From Desulfospira joergensenii DSM 10085 (lineage in GTDB: Bacteria > Desulfobacterota > Desulfobacteria > Desulfobacterales > Desulfobacteraceae), in contig NZ_ATUG01000002.1 of NCBI RefSeq assembly GCF_000420085.1, positions 372,001 to 436,000 on the forward strand: a DNA stretch of 64,000 nt, in the 5' to 3' direction. The notes below the pieces were generated by a model. That model was not told where the DNA came from. It did no database searches and saw only the letters and a program-made list of their open reading frames with translations. Positions 18,480-27,805 of this stretch are shown piece by piece (within the stretch, counting starts at the first letter, position 1; each line of letters opens with the position of its first letter). A program made the translations under genes and the position numbers.

Positions 18480-19649
18480 TCAGGATTCCATTTGTAAAAC
18501 CCTGAGGCAGTTCTCCAGTTCTTCGGGCGTGCCCGTACGTTTGCCCCTGTCATCGGAGAGTTTGATTGTATCCTGCCAGGGCTCTTCGGCGCCGGGCCTG
18601 GATTTTGAAAGTTTGATAACCATGTTCAAGGGAACAACTCCCACGTCATTGGTCAGGTTGGTGCCGATTCCGTATGCATCCTTGATCTTTCCTTTGCACT
18701 CCCGGTGAATGGCAACGGCCCGGTCAACATCCAGGCCGTCGGAAAATACGATGGTCTTGGCGCAGGGATCAATGCGCAGTTTTTTATAGTGATCCAGAAT
18801 CTTTTGTAAAAAGCCCACAGGATCCCCGGAATCCTGACGAACTCCGTCAAACAGCTTGGCGTGCATGGTGTCAAACCCGGATAAAAACACATCCGTGGTA
18901 TAGGTATCGGCCAGAACAATGCCCAGATCCCCCTGGAATACCCTGACCCAGGCATCCTGGGCAATGATATTGGCCCTCCGGTACCCGGCCAGCACGGCAT
19001 GGAACATGAACCATTCATGGGCCAGGGTGCCAATGGGCGTGATCTTGAATTTTCTGGCAAAATGAACATTGCTGGTGCCGATGAGGGTGTTGTTTTCCAC
19101 ATCCAGAAGATCTTTGATCATGTTTTCCTGATTGGCGGCAGAGTATCTTCTCCGGGTTCCGAAATCGGCAAACCTCACCTGGTTTCTGCTCAAGGTTCGG
19201 GCCTTTTTCCGGTTGATCTCCCGGATCTTTGGCCGGGGCAGGATCGGGGCATCTGTCATGGAGAAATAAATTTCACTGATCAGGGCCATGAGGGGAACCT
19301 CCCAGAGAATCGTCCTGTACCACGGGCCTTTGACGGTCAAGGAAAACCTTCCGTTTTCCTGTTCCACACTCACTTCTCCGGGATGGTAGGTATAGGATTC
19401 AAGAAAATCCAGATAGACCGGGGTGAGAAAATAGCAGACATCTGCCAGGTATCTCTTTTCATCCGCTGAAAGACGAAGACCGGCCATTTCATCCACCCGG
19501 CTCCTGAGTTTCCGGGCAAATCCGGGGGGGAACCGGGTATTTCCCCGGTTGAAGAATTTGTATTCGGCCTCTGCCCGGGGATAGAGAGTATGCACGGCCT
19601 GCTGCATGGTGAATTTATACAGATCATTGTCAAGGATGCTTAAAATCAT
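18480..19649 (-). CDS. pncB: nicotinate phosphoribosyltransferase
   Basis: Converts nicotinate and PRPP to nicotinate mononucleotide in the NAD salvage (Preiss-Handler) pathway. The 389 residues match the family in length and sequence: LDNDLYKFTMQQAV at the start, YKFFNRGNTRFP, FADFGTRRRYSAANQENMI, GTSNVHFARKF, PIGTLAHEWFM, DTYTTDVFLSGFD, GVRQDSGDP and FSDGLDVDRA. The GTLAHE motif carries the His normally phosphorylated. A SLOG-like gene lies upstream on the same strand after 316 nt, so co-transcription is possible but not shown. Confidence 0.95.
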   Translation of the reverse strand: MILSILDNDLYKFTMQQAVHTLYPRAEAEYKFFNRGNTRFPPGFARKLRSRVDEMAGLRLSADEKRYLADVCYFLTPVYLDFLESYTYHPGEVSVEQENGRFSLTVKGPWYRTILWEVPLMALISEIYFSMTDAPILPRPKIREINRKKARTLSRNQVRFADFGTRRRYSAANQENMIKDLLDVENNTLIGTSNVHFARKFKITPIGTLAHEWFMFHAVLAGYRRANIIAQDAWVRVFQGDLGIVLADTYTTDVFLSGFDTMHAKLFDGVRQDSGDPVGFLQKILDHYKKLRIDPCAKTIVFSDGLDVDRAVAIHRECKGKIKDAYGIGTNLTNDVGVVPLNMVIKLSKSRPGAEEPWQDTIKLSDDRGKRTGTPEELENCLRVLQMES

Positions 19650-19965
19650 GGATTTTTCCAGTCTGGATTGAAGGCTGACCCCGGTTATAGCCTTTTTGGA
19701 GGAATTTGTATAGGGGGCGGCAGCAAGTTCCGGCTTGAGGGCCTGCCGGTCCTGTGTATGGGAGGAACTCTTTTAAACGGGAATCGGGAAAGATGGGATT
19801 GGTGTTCCATGACCTGTGCCGGGGCAGCAGAGAAGACGAGCCGGCGGCCCTGGAAGAGATGAAGGCCGCCTCAGTGATTATTTGTCCCCGGCTTCCTGAA
19901 AAAATCTCAGACCTTACCCCAACGCTGCAGAAATCAAATTTTTATGCAGCGTTGGGGCATATTCT
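19650..19965. other. 316-nt spacer between pncB and the SLOG-like gene
   Basis: No coding frame convinced me. It contains the strong inverted repeat at 19917-19957, described separately. Confidence 0.35.
19917..19957. repeat. 13-bp perfect inverted repeat (terminator-like)
   Basis: Arms CCCCAACGCTGCA and TGCAGCGTTGGGG with a 15-nt AT-rich loop, 8 nt after the stop of the SLOG-like gene. There is no immediate T-run on either side, so it may be a Rho-assisted or inefficient terminator. Confidence 0.5.
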
Positions 19966-20520
19966 CTATTCGGATTCAAAGGAGCGCTGGAACAGATCTG
20001 CCAGGGCCTCTTTGGCATCCTCCGTCAGATTCCGGGTGCCGGTTCCGGAAAAGGTCTTGTGGGAAATGACCGGGGTCACCATCTGCCAGGAGTTGTCAAT
20101 CCAGGAAAACCATGCCTTGCGGTCCTGTTCATAGACAAATAAAGGCCGGTTAAAGAGTTTTCCCAGTTCAACCCCCCATCCGGTGCCTCCCTTGACCGTA
20201 TTGTCCGGAAGAATCCAGCCCACGACAAAGATCTGGTACCCGTTGTTGATCATGTGGAAAATGGACTGAATGACCTTGCGGATCTTATCGGCCTTTGAAA
20301 AGGATCTGCCCATGCGGGCCGATACGATGTCCATGCTGATGTCCCCTTTTTTCAGCTCTTCGTTTGTGAGGATCCATACTCCGGAGTCACGATGGATCTT
20401 ATGTCCTTCAAAGGAAAAATTGACTTCCTTGACACCGAATTTTTCCGCAAGTTTTCCAAATTCCTCTTCCGCACCCCGGTGGCCGCCGCTGTACAGTGTA
20501 AACTGAGATGGTTGGTTCAT
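19966..20520 (-). CDS. SLOG/Rossmann-like protein of unknown function
   Basis: A 184-residue soluble protein. The start TLYSGGHRGAEEEFGKLAEKFGV resembles the nucleotide-binding loop of SLOG/DprA-like Rossmann proteins. Later segments YQIFVVGWILPDNTVKGGTGWGVELGKLFNRPLFVYEQD look like the Gly-rich second half of such folds. AGGAG lies about 10 nt upstream of the ATG. Its position upstream of pncB hints at nucleotide or NAD-derivative handling. I do not recognise a named family. Confidence 0.6.
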   Translation of the reverse strand: MNQPSQFTLYSGGHRGAEEEFGKLAEKFGVKEVNFSFEGHKIHRDSGVWILTNEELKKGDISMDIVSARMGRSFSKADKIRKVIQSIFHMINNGYQIFVVGWILPDNTVKGGTGWGVELGKLFNRPLFVYEQDRKAWFSWIDNSWQMVTPVISHKTFSGTGTRNLTEDAKEALADLFQRSFESE

Positions 20521-20752
20521 CCTTTTTCTCCTGAAGATTGAGGCGCTGGCCTCTTTTTCTGCAAAGTTGATGTTTTATTTGAAAATAATTGGGTACGTGC
20601 CCAAACCGGCTCTAGAACACCGATGCCGGATATAATATATAAAATCAGGGGAATAATCAATAGAAGCAGTCCTGGGGCGTTGAAAAAAACCGTGAACATG
20701 GTACACTGCCCGGAACAGATGCGGGTCAGATATTGGTGAACAGGATAAGAAC

Positions 20753-23700
20753 ATGAAATCAAAAGCCCTTGAGGTCAATCTTTCCGATACAAAAACCGAT
20801 GTAGCCATTGATGAAAAGTACAGGTTTCTCCTGGAAATTTTCAGCGGATATGTGGGCATTTTAAACCGGATGGAGATTTTTTTAAAAGAACTCTCCCATC
20901 CCTATATGAACTGGGGCTTTATCGTCAGCGAAGCCCGTCATTTTTCCCTTCATTATTTTTATCTCTACAAATCCCATGAAAAGGGCAAGGATGCCCTGGC
21001 CCTTTTCGCCCAGATGCAGATATCGGCATTTGAATCCAAGACGGAACCCCGGATCCGCTCCGATGCAGCAGACAATCTCATGCTTCTCATGCATCATATG
21101 GCAAAGGAATCCGGCCAAAACCTGGACCGGTTCCTGCCGGTCATTGAAACCTTTTTGAACCGGGTCTCTTCCTATGAAGACCGGGACTTTAAATTCTTCA
21201 TGGGAAGCTATTACCAGCCCGACCGCCTGGGAGCCCTGGTTCTGGAGAATCTGTCCCGGGAACCCAAAGACTGCCCCGGCCTGTTCTCCGCCCTGAACCG
21301 TCTGCTGATCCGGTTTTTTAACTCTTCTTTCTCCTATTGGCTGAAAAAGGATGATCCCATTGAATGGATCCGGGAGAATATCGATGAATGGCAGGTCACC
21401 CAGGAGCTGGCCCAGGTTCTGGAACAGGTGTCCCATACCCGGGTGCGGACCTGGCAGACCCGTCTGGAAGATCTGGTTCGCTCCCATGATCCCGGATCCC
21501 GGGAACTTTTATCCCATCTGATCCAATTGACGGGGTTCCGGGAATATGTGAAAAAATTCAAGGAGGTGCCCCGGAAAATCCCCTCTCTCAGCCATGATGA
21601 AACCTATGGCCGCCATCTTAAGCTGACCTTTTTGTTCTATACCATTCATGTGACCGGTCTTTCCATGATTCACAGGGATTCTCTGGGGGAGATCAACCGG
21701 ACCCTGACCCTGCTCATCGGAGACAAGGATTTTAAAAAAAATATCCCCATCGTGGACCAGACCTTTGCCCTGCTCAAAGAGTACAAGGGGCGGTATCCGG
21801 GAACCGTTCTGGAGTGCATCCATAAAATCGGGGACGCGGTCTACCGGACCGATGAAATTGAACTGATCAACCACTTTATTGACCGGGCCGTGGACCACGG
21901 GTTTCAGTTTCCCATGATCCGGGGAACCGGGGAAGACTGGCAGATCCAGGGGAATATGGCCCATGTGAAGAATATCCGGGTTTTCCTCGACCTCATCGGC
22001 CAGCATCCCAACAACTCAAAGCGCCTCCTGTCGGCCCTGATCATATCCCTGGCCATCGGCGGGGTCTTTATCCGGGATACGGATCTTTTCCCCCGGGATA
22101 TCACCCGGTTTTTAAATTCCGATATCGGACCGGTTTACAACCTGGTCAAGCAGCTGGCAAGGCTTTTGCCCACTTTTTTCAATGAAATCGGAGCCGAGGG
22201 GCAGCTGAGGGACATCTCCACCCAGCTGGATGAATCCTGCTATCGGAAAGACCGGCTGATTCATTTTTTAAGAAAGCAGTGCCATGTGGAAAGTTCCAGC
22301 CGGATCATCGAGTTCATCCAGCAGGTCATCCTCTTCTGGAAGACCCGGGACAAGACCCCCCTTGAGCCCTTTGTTCCCCCGTCCATTTTCCAGGACATCC
22401 AGACTTCGGGCCGGTTTGTGGACGGACCCTCGGCCATCCTGGGTTATCTTGAAACAAAAAAACTGGTCCATCCCGAAGATTTTCTCATGTACCGGCAGGA
22501 TGCCCTGGACCGGTATATTGAGGAGGTGAAAGAGGTCACGGAGCTGGACCGCTCCAGGGTTAAGCTCATCCTTCATTTTTACCGGCTGCTCAATGAGAAA
22601 TACGGCATTGACAATCTGGAGATAAAATCCTATCTCAGTTCATTCAAGGCCGAACATCTGCCCGATCCCCAGCGCCTCATCGCCGGCCTTGAGGAAAAAA
22701 ACCTGGAGACCAAGATTGAGTATCTGCTCAACTATATGCTCCAGCTCAAGGAGATCATCCTCTCGGACAAACAGTTCGAGGTCAACGAGGCCATCTACCA
22801 CAAGCGTCATTTTGCCGTGGACATTCCCTCCATGTACGGCAGTTACAACGAGGCGAAATTTGATGCCATGGGTCTGACCCTGAGGGTGGAGAGCATTGTC
22901 AACGTCCTGTTTGAAGATCTCATCAACGGCATTGACCTGAGGTTGATTACCAAACCCACATTTGTGAGAATCTTCACGGTCCTCTCCCTTTTCAGGAAAG
23001 CCCTGGCCCTGGACGGGATCATGTCCAACAAACTGGACACCCAGATGGAATTTTTAAAATATTCCATGAATATCACCACCTGCTCCTTTACCCAGTACCT
23101 GGATATCTTCAAGGGATTTACCCGGGCCGTGGCCGATGCCATCAACGACCACTTCAACAACCTGCATTCCAACAACCTGGTCCAGATGGAGTCCAGGATC
23201 GGCAAGGATCAGATCCTGCCCAAGTATTTGCCCAAGAATTATAAAGAAAAAACAGATCCGTCCGTCCTGGATGAGGCCATGGCCGGAACCCTGGATCAGC
23301 GGTTGGCCGACATCTTTTACCGGGACAGGATCGCCACTTCCCTGGGACTTCAGCAGCTGGATGTATTTTTAAACCGGATTCTACACACCCTGTTCCGCCA
23401 GTCGGAAAAACTATCCCAGGACGAGCTGAGTACCCTTTTGAACTACGATCCCAAATGCTCGGTCACCCGGATCAGCAATGAAGAACTCATGGGCCAGAAC
23501 ATTATTTTCCTGGGCAACAAGGGGTGGAACCTGATCCGGCTCAAGCAGCTGGGCATGGCCATACCCAACGGATTCATCATCACAACGGAAGTGTTCAAGT
23601 GCCTGGATCTCATCGACACCTATTCACCGGCCTCGGTGAATTTCAAGATGCATGTTTCCTCCATGATCTCCAGACTGGAGAATGAGACCGGCTCCTTTTT

Positions 23701-24973
23701 CGGGGATCCGAAAAATCCCCTGCTGCTCTCGGTGCGGTCCGGTTCCTCCATTTCCCAGCCCGGCATGCTGGACTCTTTTCTCAATGTGGGGATCAACGAA
23801 GAAATCGCCGCCAGTATTGCCGAACACACCGGGAATCAATGGTTTGCCTGGGACAGCTACCGCAGGTTTCTCCAGCAGTACGGCATGACCTTTGGAATCC
23901 ACAGGGACGCCTTTGACCAGGTCATAGCAGCCCATAAAAAGAAAAAGGGGATTCAGTTCAAACGGTATTTTTCAGGCGCCCAGATGAAGGAGGTGGCCCT
24001 GGCCTATAAGCAGTTGCTCCTGGATTCCGGGGTTGAACTGGTGGAATCTCCCATGGACCAGCTTTTCCTGGCCATCCACAAGGTGTTTGCCTCCTGGAAT
24101 TCCAAACGGGCCAAGGATTACCGGAGGATCATGGGGATTTCCGATGACTGGGGAACCGCGGTCACGGTCCAGTCCATGGTCTTCGGAAACCGGTCCCGAC
24201 AGTCCGGGTCCGGGGTGGTGTTCAGCCACAGCCCCAAGCTCCCAGGAGACGCCATACGGCTCTGGGGGGATTTTACCATCGGCAACCAGGGGGAGGACGT
24301 GGTGGCAGGGCTCGTCAAGACCCTTCCCATATCCGAGATCCAACGGGAACTGGAGGCCCAGGAAACCCGCATCAGCCTGGAAACCGCTTTCCCAAAGATC
24401 TACGGTCAGCTCAAGGCCGTTGTCCAGCAGCTCATCCAGAAAGAGCTATGGAACCCCCAGGAGATCGAATTTACCTTTGAAGGACCAGAGGAGAAGGACC
24501 TTTTTATTCTCCAGGCCCGGGACCTCTCCCTCAGGGACCAGAAGAAAGTGGCCGGCTTTGCCCTGGATGAGCAGGAGCTGGAGCAGGCATTCCTGGGCCA
24601 GGGCATCGGGGTCAGCGGAGGGGCCATGAGCGGCAGGATCGTCTTCACCCTGGAGGAGATCAAGGCCTATCGACGGGAGGCTCCGGATGAGCATCTGATC
24701 CTGCTCAGGAACGACACGGTTCCGGACGATATCCTGGAAATTGATGCGACAGACGGAATTTTAACGGCAAAAGGGGGGTTGACCTCCCATGCAGCCGTGG
24801 TAGCATATAATTTGGGAAAGACCTGTGTGGTGGGCTGCGAAGACCTGTTCTGCGATGAGGAGAACCGGGCTTGCAGGCTGGACAATGTGAGCCTGAACAC
24901 GGGGGATCATATCAGTATTGACGGACACCAGGGTTCTGTTTTTAAAGGCAGAATCAAAGTAAACCTAATTTAG
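20753..24973 (+). CDS. PPDK-like phosphotransferase with giant N-terminal domain, lacking the pyruvate/PEP barrel
   Basis: A 1406-residue cytoplasmic protein. The first 900 residues are helical and unlike any family I recognise. From about 915 there is a pyruvate phosphate dikinase-type ATP-grasp domain: NKGWNLIRLKQLG, LLLSVRSGSSISQPGMLDSF (about 991), VQSMVFGN (about 1139) and GNQGEDVVAG. The swivelling phospho-His domain ends the protein, with GGLTSHAAVVA (His about 1346). PPDK and PEP synthase continue for about 350 residues of PEP/pyruvate-binding barrel; here the protein stops 60 residues after the His. The phosphate acceptor is therefore probably not pyruvate, or is brought by another protein, as in rifampin phosphotransferase or glucan water dikinase. 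The GAPDH gene follows after 15 nt. Confidence 0.85.
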   Translation: MKSKALEVNLSDTKTDVAIDEKYRFLLEIFSGYVGILNRMEIFLKELSHPYMNWGFIVSEARHFSLHYFYLYKSHEKGKDALALFAQMQISAFESKTEPRIRSDAADNLMLLMHHMAKESGQNLDRFLPVIETFLNRVSSYEDRDFKFFMGSYYQPDRLGALVLENLSREPKDCPGLFSALNRLLIRFFNSSFSYWLKKDDPIEWIRENIDEWQVTQELAQVLEQVSHTRVRTWQTRLEDLVRSHDPGSRELLSHLIQLTGFREYVKKFKEVPRKIPSLSHDETYGRHLKLTFLFYTIHVTGLSMIHRDSLGEINRTLTLLIGDKDFKKNIPIVDQTFALLKEYKGRYPGTVLECIHKIGDAVYRTDEIELINHFIDRAVDHGFQFPMIRGTGEDWQIQGNMAHVKNIRVFLDLIGQHPNNSKRLLSALIISLAIGGVFIRDTDLFPRDITRFLNSDIGPVYNLVKQLARLLPTFFNEIGAEGQLRDISTQLDESCYRKDRLIHFLRKQCHVESSSRIIEFIQQVILFWKTRDKTPLEPFVPPSIFQDIQTSGRFVDGPSAILGYLETKKLVHPEDFLMYRQDALDRYIEEVKEVTELDRSRVKLILHFYRLLNEKYGIDNLEIKSYLSSFKAEHLPDPQRLIAGLEEKNLETKIEYLLNYMLQLKEIILSDKQFEVNEAIYHKRHFAVDIPSMYGSYNEAKFDAMGLTLRVESIVNVLFEDLINGIDLRLITKPTFVRIFTVLSLFRKALALDGIMSNKLDTQMEFLKYSMNITTCSFTQYLDIFKGFTRAVADAINDHFNNLHSNNLVQMESRIGKDQILPKYLPKNYKEKTDPSVLDEAMAGTLDQRLADIFYRDRIATSLGLQQLDVFLNRILHTLFRQSEKLSQDELSTLLNYDPKCSVTRISNEELMGQNIIFLGNKGWNLIRLKQLGMAIPNGFIITTEVFKCLDLIDTYSPASVNFKMHVSSMISRLENETGSFFGDPKNPLLLSVRSGSSISQPGMLDSFLNVGINEEIAASIAEHTGNQWFAWDSYRRFLQQYGMTFGIHRDAFDQVIAAHKKKKGIQFKRYFSGAQMKEVALAYKQLLLDSGVELVESPMDQLFLAIHKVFASWNSKRAKDYRRIMGISDDWGTAVTVQSMVFGNRSRQSGSGVVFSHSPKLPGDAIRLWGDFTIGNQGEDVVAGLVKTLPISEIQRELEAQETRISLETAFPKIYGQLKAVVQQLIQKELWNPQEIEFTFEGPEEKDLFILQARDLSLRDQKKVAGFALDEQELEQAFLGQGIGVSGGAMSGRIVFTLEEIKAYRREAPDEHLILLRNDTVPDDILEIDATDGILTAKGGLTSHAAVVAYNLGKTCVVGCEDLFCDEENRACRLDNVSLNTGDHISIDGHQGSVFKGRIKVNLI

Positions 24974-24988
24974 TACATGAGGTGAAAA

Positions 24989-26245
24989 ATGGGCACGAAT
25001 AATGAATCAGGGGTTCTTGGAATAAACGGCCTGGGACGGATCGGAAAACTTTCCCTGTGGCACCATGCCGGCCGGAAATATTTTAATGAGATCGTGATCA
25101 ACCTGGGCAGGGAAGTCGGCAAGTCCTTTTCCGACATTGTCCATTATATTGAGAGGGACTCCACCTACGGCCGTCTGGAAGCCTTTCTCCACGGCTGCAT
25201 GGGAGAGCCGGTGATCACGGATGTGGATGAGGCAGGTTCAACTCTGCGGGTCAACGGGGTCAAGGTGACCCTCCTCAAAGAGCATCGAAACCCAAGGGAT
25301 ATCCAGTGGGCAGAGCACAATGTAAACCTGGTGGTGGACACCACGGGCCAGTTCCTTGACCCCAACCTTGCTGCCGACGATCCCAGGGGATCCATTCGGG
25401 GCCATCTGGAAGCCGGGGCCCAGAAAGTCATTGCCTCGGCGCCTTTCAAGCTCAAGCAGGGCGCAGCCATGCCCGAGGACGCCGTGACCACGGTCATGGG
25501 AATCAATGACCGGGATTATGACCCGGTCCGCCATGCGGTTGTTTCCAATGCCTCCTGCACCACCACCTGCCTGGCCCACATGGTCAAGCCCCTGCTGGAC
25601 TACTTTGGCGTGGACCGGGTCCTGTCGGCATCCATGGCCACCATCCATGCGGCCACGGGCTCCCAGCAGGTCCTGGACCGCCTGCCAAAGACAGGGGCAA
25701 AGGACCTGAGGAAAAACCGGTCCATTATGAACAATATCATTTTAACGACCACCGGGGCGGCCAAGGCCCTCCAGCTGGTCATCCCTGAAATGGCCTCCAT
25801 CGGATTCATTGCCGAATCCGTCCGAATCCCCACTGCCACGGGATCCTTGATTATCCTGGTCATGAACTTCCAGGACGAGCTGAACAAAAAGCCCATCCGA
25901 CGGGATCTGATCAACGAGGTCTACCAGAATACCGCCGCCCAAAATGCCAACGGCTACCTGGTCTATTCAGACAGCCAGAACGTATCCTCGGACATCATCG
26001 GCACCCCCCGGGCCGCCGCCTTCATTGAGGGCCACGAAACCCATACCCGGACCGGGGCCATCAACATCAACCTGGAGCATATGCGGGGCATAGACAAGAG
26101 CCTGCTGGAAAACATCAAGGACCAGATGGTGGGCTCCATCCAGGTGACCCAGGCCGTGATCTACGGCTGGTACGACAATGAGCTGGGCAGCTACACCAAC
26201 ATGCTGGGAGACCGGACCGTTACCATTGCGGAATCTCTGGATTGA
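24989..26245 (+). CDS. glyceraldehyde-3-phosphate dehydrogenase (long form)
   Basis: NAD(P)-dependent oxidising phosphorylation of glyceraldehyde 3-phosphate. Family signatures: GINGLGRIGK at the N-terminus, catalytic Cys in SNASCTTTC (Cys about 190), ATIHAAT, and the C-terminal WYDNELGSYTNMLGD. At 418 residues it is about 80 longer than classical GAPDH; the extra length includes insertions such as FLDPNLAADDPRGSIRG and the region around 330-370. GAGGTG precedes the ATG. It lies 15 nt after the PPDK-like gene, so both are probably one operon and may act together in lower glycolysis/gluconeogenesis. Confidence 0.93.
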   Translation: MGTNNESGVLGINGLGRIGKLSLWHHAGRKYFNEIVINLGREVGKSFSDIVHYIERDSTYGRLEAFLHGCMGEPVITDVDEAGSTLRVNGVKVTLLKEHRNPRDIQWAEHNVNLVVDTTGQFLDPNLAADDPRGSIRGHLEAGAQKVIASAPFKLKQGAAMPEDAVTTVMGINDRDYDPVRHAVVSNASCTTTCLAHMVKPLLDYFGVDRVLSASMATIHAATGSQQVLDRLPKTGAKDLRKNRSIMNNIILTTTGAAKALQLVIPEMASIGFIAESVRIPTATGSLIILVMNFQDELNKKPIRRDLINEVYQNTAAQNANGYLVYSDSQNVSSDIIGTPRAAAFIEGHETHTRTGAININLEHMRGIDKSLLENIKDQMVGSIQVTQAVIYGWYDNELGSYTNMLGDRTVTIAESLD

Positions 26246-26337
26246 GCCGGAGGGAATGGTTTTTTGCCATGACGCACGGATTCGTTTTCTGCCCTGGGGG
26301 GCAGGGAATCTGCCATCTATAAAGGAACTCCAGAAAA

Positions 26338-26871
26338 ATGGAATTGTTTGAAGCCATCCATACCCGAAGAAGCATCCGGAAATACCAGGACAGGGAAGTG
26401 CCTTTTGACCTGATAAAAAAAATCCTGGCTGCGGCCATGATGGCACCCAGCACAGGAGATGCCCGGACCTGGCATTTTATCCTGGTGACGGATCCGGATA
26501 AAAAGGCCAGGATCCGGGAGGTCCACCCCTATGTCAAGATGGTGACAAAGGCGCCCCTTGGCATCCTGGTCTGCGGGGACCTGTCCAGGGAAAAATTTCC
26601 GGGATTCTGGCCCCAGGACTGTTCCGCGGCCATGCAGAACCTGCTTTTGGCCGCCCATGCAAGCGGCCTCGGTGCCGTGTGGACGGGCATTCATCCCATT
26701 GAGGACCGCATAACCCGGTTTAAGGAGATCTTTGATCTGCCGGACCATATCCATCCCCTGGGACTGGCCGTAATCGGCTGGCCGGCCCAGGAAAGAACGG
26801 CAGAGGAAAGATATACAGAAGAGTGTATCCACCATAATAGATGGCAGGACAGGGCATCGACCGGGATCTGA
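26338..26871 (+). CDS. nitroreductase-family FMN oxidoreductase
   Basis: A 177-residue flavoprotein of the NfsB/FRP-like superfamily: MELFEAIHTRRSIRKYQDREV opens the fold, APSTGDARTWHFILV is the FMN/dimer segment, NLLLAAHASGLGAVW is the usual mid-protein motif, and LGLAVIGWPA closes it. The substrate cannot be told from sequence. It follows GAPDH by 92 nt and precedes a membrane sensor by 13 nt. Confidence 0.88.
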   Translation: MELFEAIHTRRSIRKYQDREVPFDLIKKILAAAMMAPSTGDARTWHFILVTDPDKKARIREVHPYVKMVTKAPLGILVCGDLSREKFPGFWPQDCSAAMQNLLLAAHASGLGAVWTGIHPIEDRITRFKEIFDLPDHIHPLGLAVIGWPAQERTAEERYTEECIHHNRWQDRASTGI

Positions 26872-26884
26872 CACCGGAGGGATC

Positions 26885-27763
26885 ATGAAAACAATGGAGA
26901 CTAAAATGGATCCGAAAAAAAGAATCCTATTGTTGATTCTAATCATGTCCTCCATCGTCCTTATCGTTGAGGCCGTCACCATCGGTGTTCTTTACAATAC
27001 GGCAATTACGGAAAACAGATCCAGGCTCGAAGAAACCGCCAAAAGCCAGGCCCGTCTGATTGAAGCAGTGGGGCGTTTCGACAAAATCTACAGCAATGAC
27101 TACCCTTCCGGGGCAAGGCAGGCGACCCTGGATCAGATCAAAAGCGCCCATGAGCAGTACCGGGGGTTCGGTGAAACCGGAGAGTTTACCCTGTCAAAGA
27201 AGAAAAAGGACCAGATCGTTTTTCTCTTGAGCCACCGCCACTATGATCTGAACAATCCAAGACCGGTTGCCTGGGATTCCGAACTGGCAGAACCCATGAG
27301 GCTGGCCCTGTCCGGAGAATCCGGCACCATTATCGGCATGGACTACAGGGGAAAGACAGTCCTGGCCGCATACGAGCCCGTGGCGGTGATGGATCTGGGT
27401 ATTGTGGCAAAAATCGACCTTTGGGAGATCCAAAGACCCTTTATCAGAGCCGCCTTGATCAGCGGATTATTTGCCATTGTCATTATTCTGCTGGGGGTCA
27501 GCCTTTTCTTCAAGATTACAAACCCGCTTTTAACCAGCCTGACCGACACCGTGGCAAGACTGAAAAAAGCCCTGGAAGAAGTGAAAACCCTGAGGGGGAT
27601 CATTCCCATCTGCTCCTTCTGCAAGAAGATCCGTGACGATAAGGGGTATTGGAGCCAGGTTGAGGTCTATGTGAAAGAGCGGTCCCATGCAAGTTTCAGC
27701 CATGGTGTCTGCCCGGAATGCATGGAAGAGCATTATGGCGACTACGCGCCTAAAAAAAGATAA
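26885..27763 (+). CDS. membrane sensor with cysteine-rich C-terminal motif
   Basis: A 292-residue protein with two membrane helices (about 13-35 and 183-205) framing an extracytoplasmic, Cache-like sensor domain. The second helix is followed by a short coiled coil and the tail LRGIIPICSFCKKIRDDKGYW ... HGVCPECMEEHYGDY. This CxxC...CxxC tail occurs at the ends of many sensory proteins in Desulfobacterota and looks like a small metal- or redox-sensing module (recalled from general knowledge; not verified here). No kinase or cyclase domain is present, so it probably acts through a partner. GGAGG precedes the ATG. Confidence 0.75.
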   Translation: MKTMETKMDPKKRILLLILIMSSIVLIVEAVTIGVLYNTAITENRSRLEETAKSQARLIEAVGRFDKIYSNDYPSGARQATLDQIKSAHEQYRGFGETGEFTLSKKKKDQIVFLLSHRHYDLNNPRPVAWDSELAEPMRLALSGESGTIIGMDYRGKTVLAAYEPVAVMDLGIVAKIDLWEIQRPFIRAALISGLFAIVIILLGVSLFFKITNPLLTSLTDTVARLKKALEEVKTLRGIIPICSFCKKIRDDKGYWSQVEVYVKERSHASFSHGVCPECMEEHYGDYAPKKR

Positions 27764-27805
27764 CCCGGCCCTGTTCCGGGCCTGCTATCCTTTCCCAACA
27801 GGAAT

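Noticed and set aside
19754..20134. 126-codon plus-strand ORF between pncB and the SLOG-like gene
   Set aside because: Most of it is antisense to the SLOG-like gene and crosses the hairpin; no family resemblance.
20753..24973. Protein as an ordinary pyruvate phosphate dikinase
   Set aside because: The C-terminal PEP/pyruvate-binding barrel is absent and the N-terminus is about 900 residues too long.
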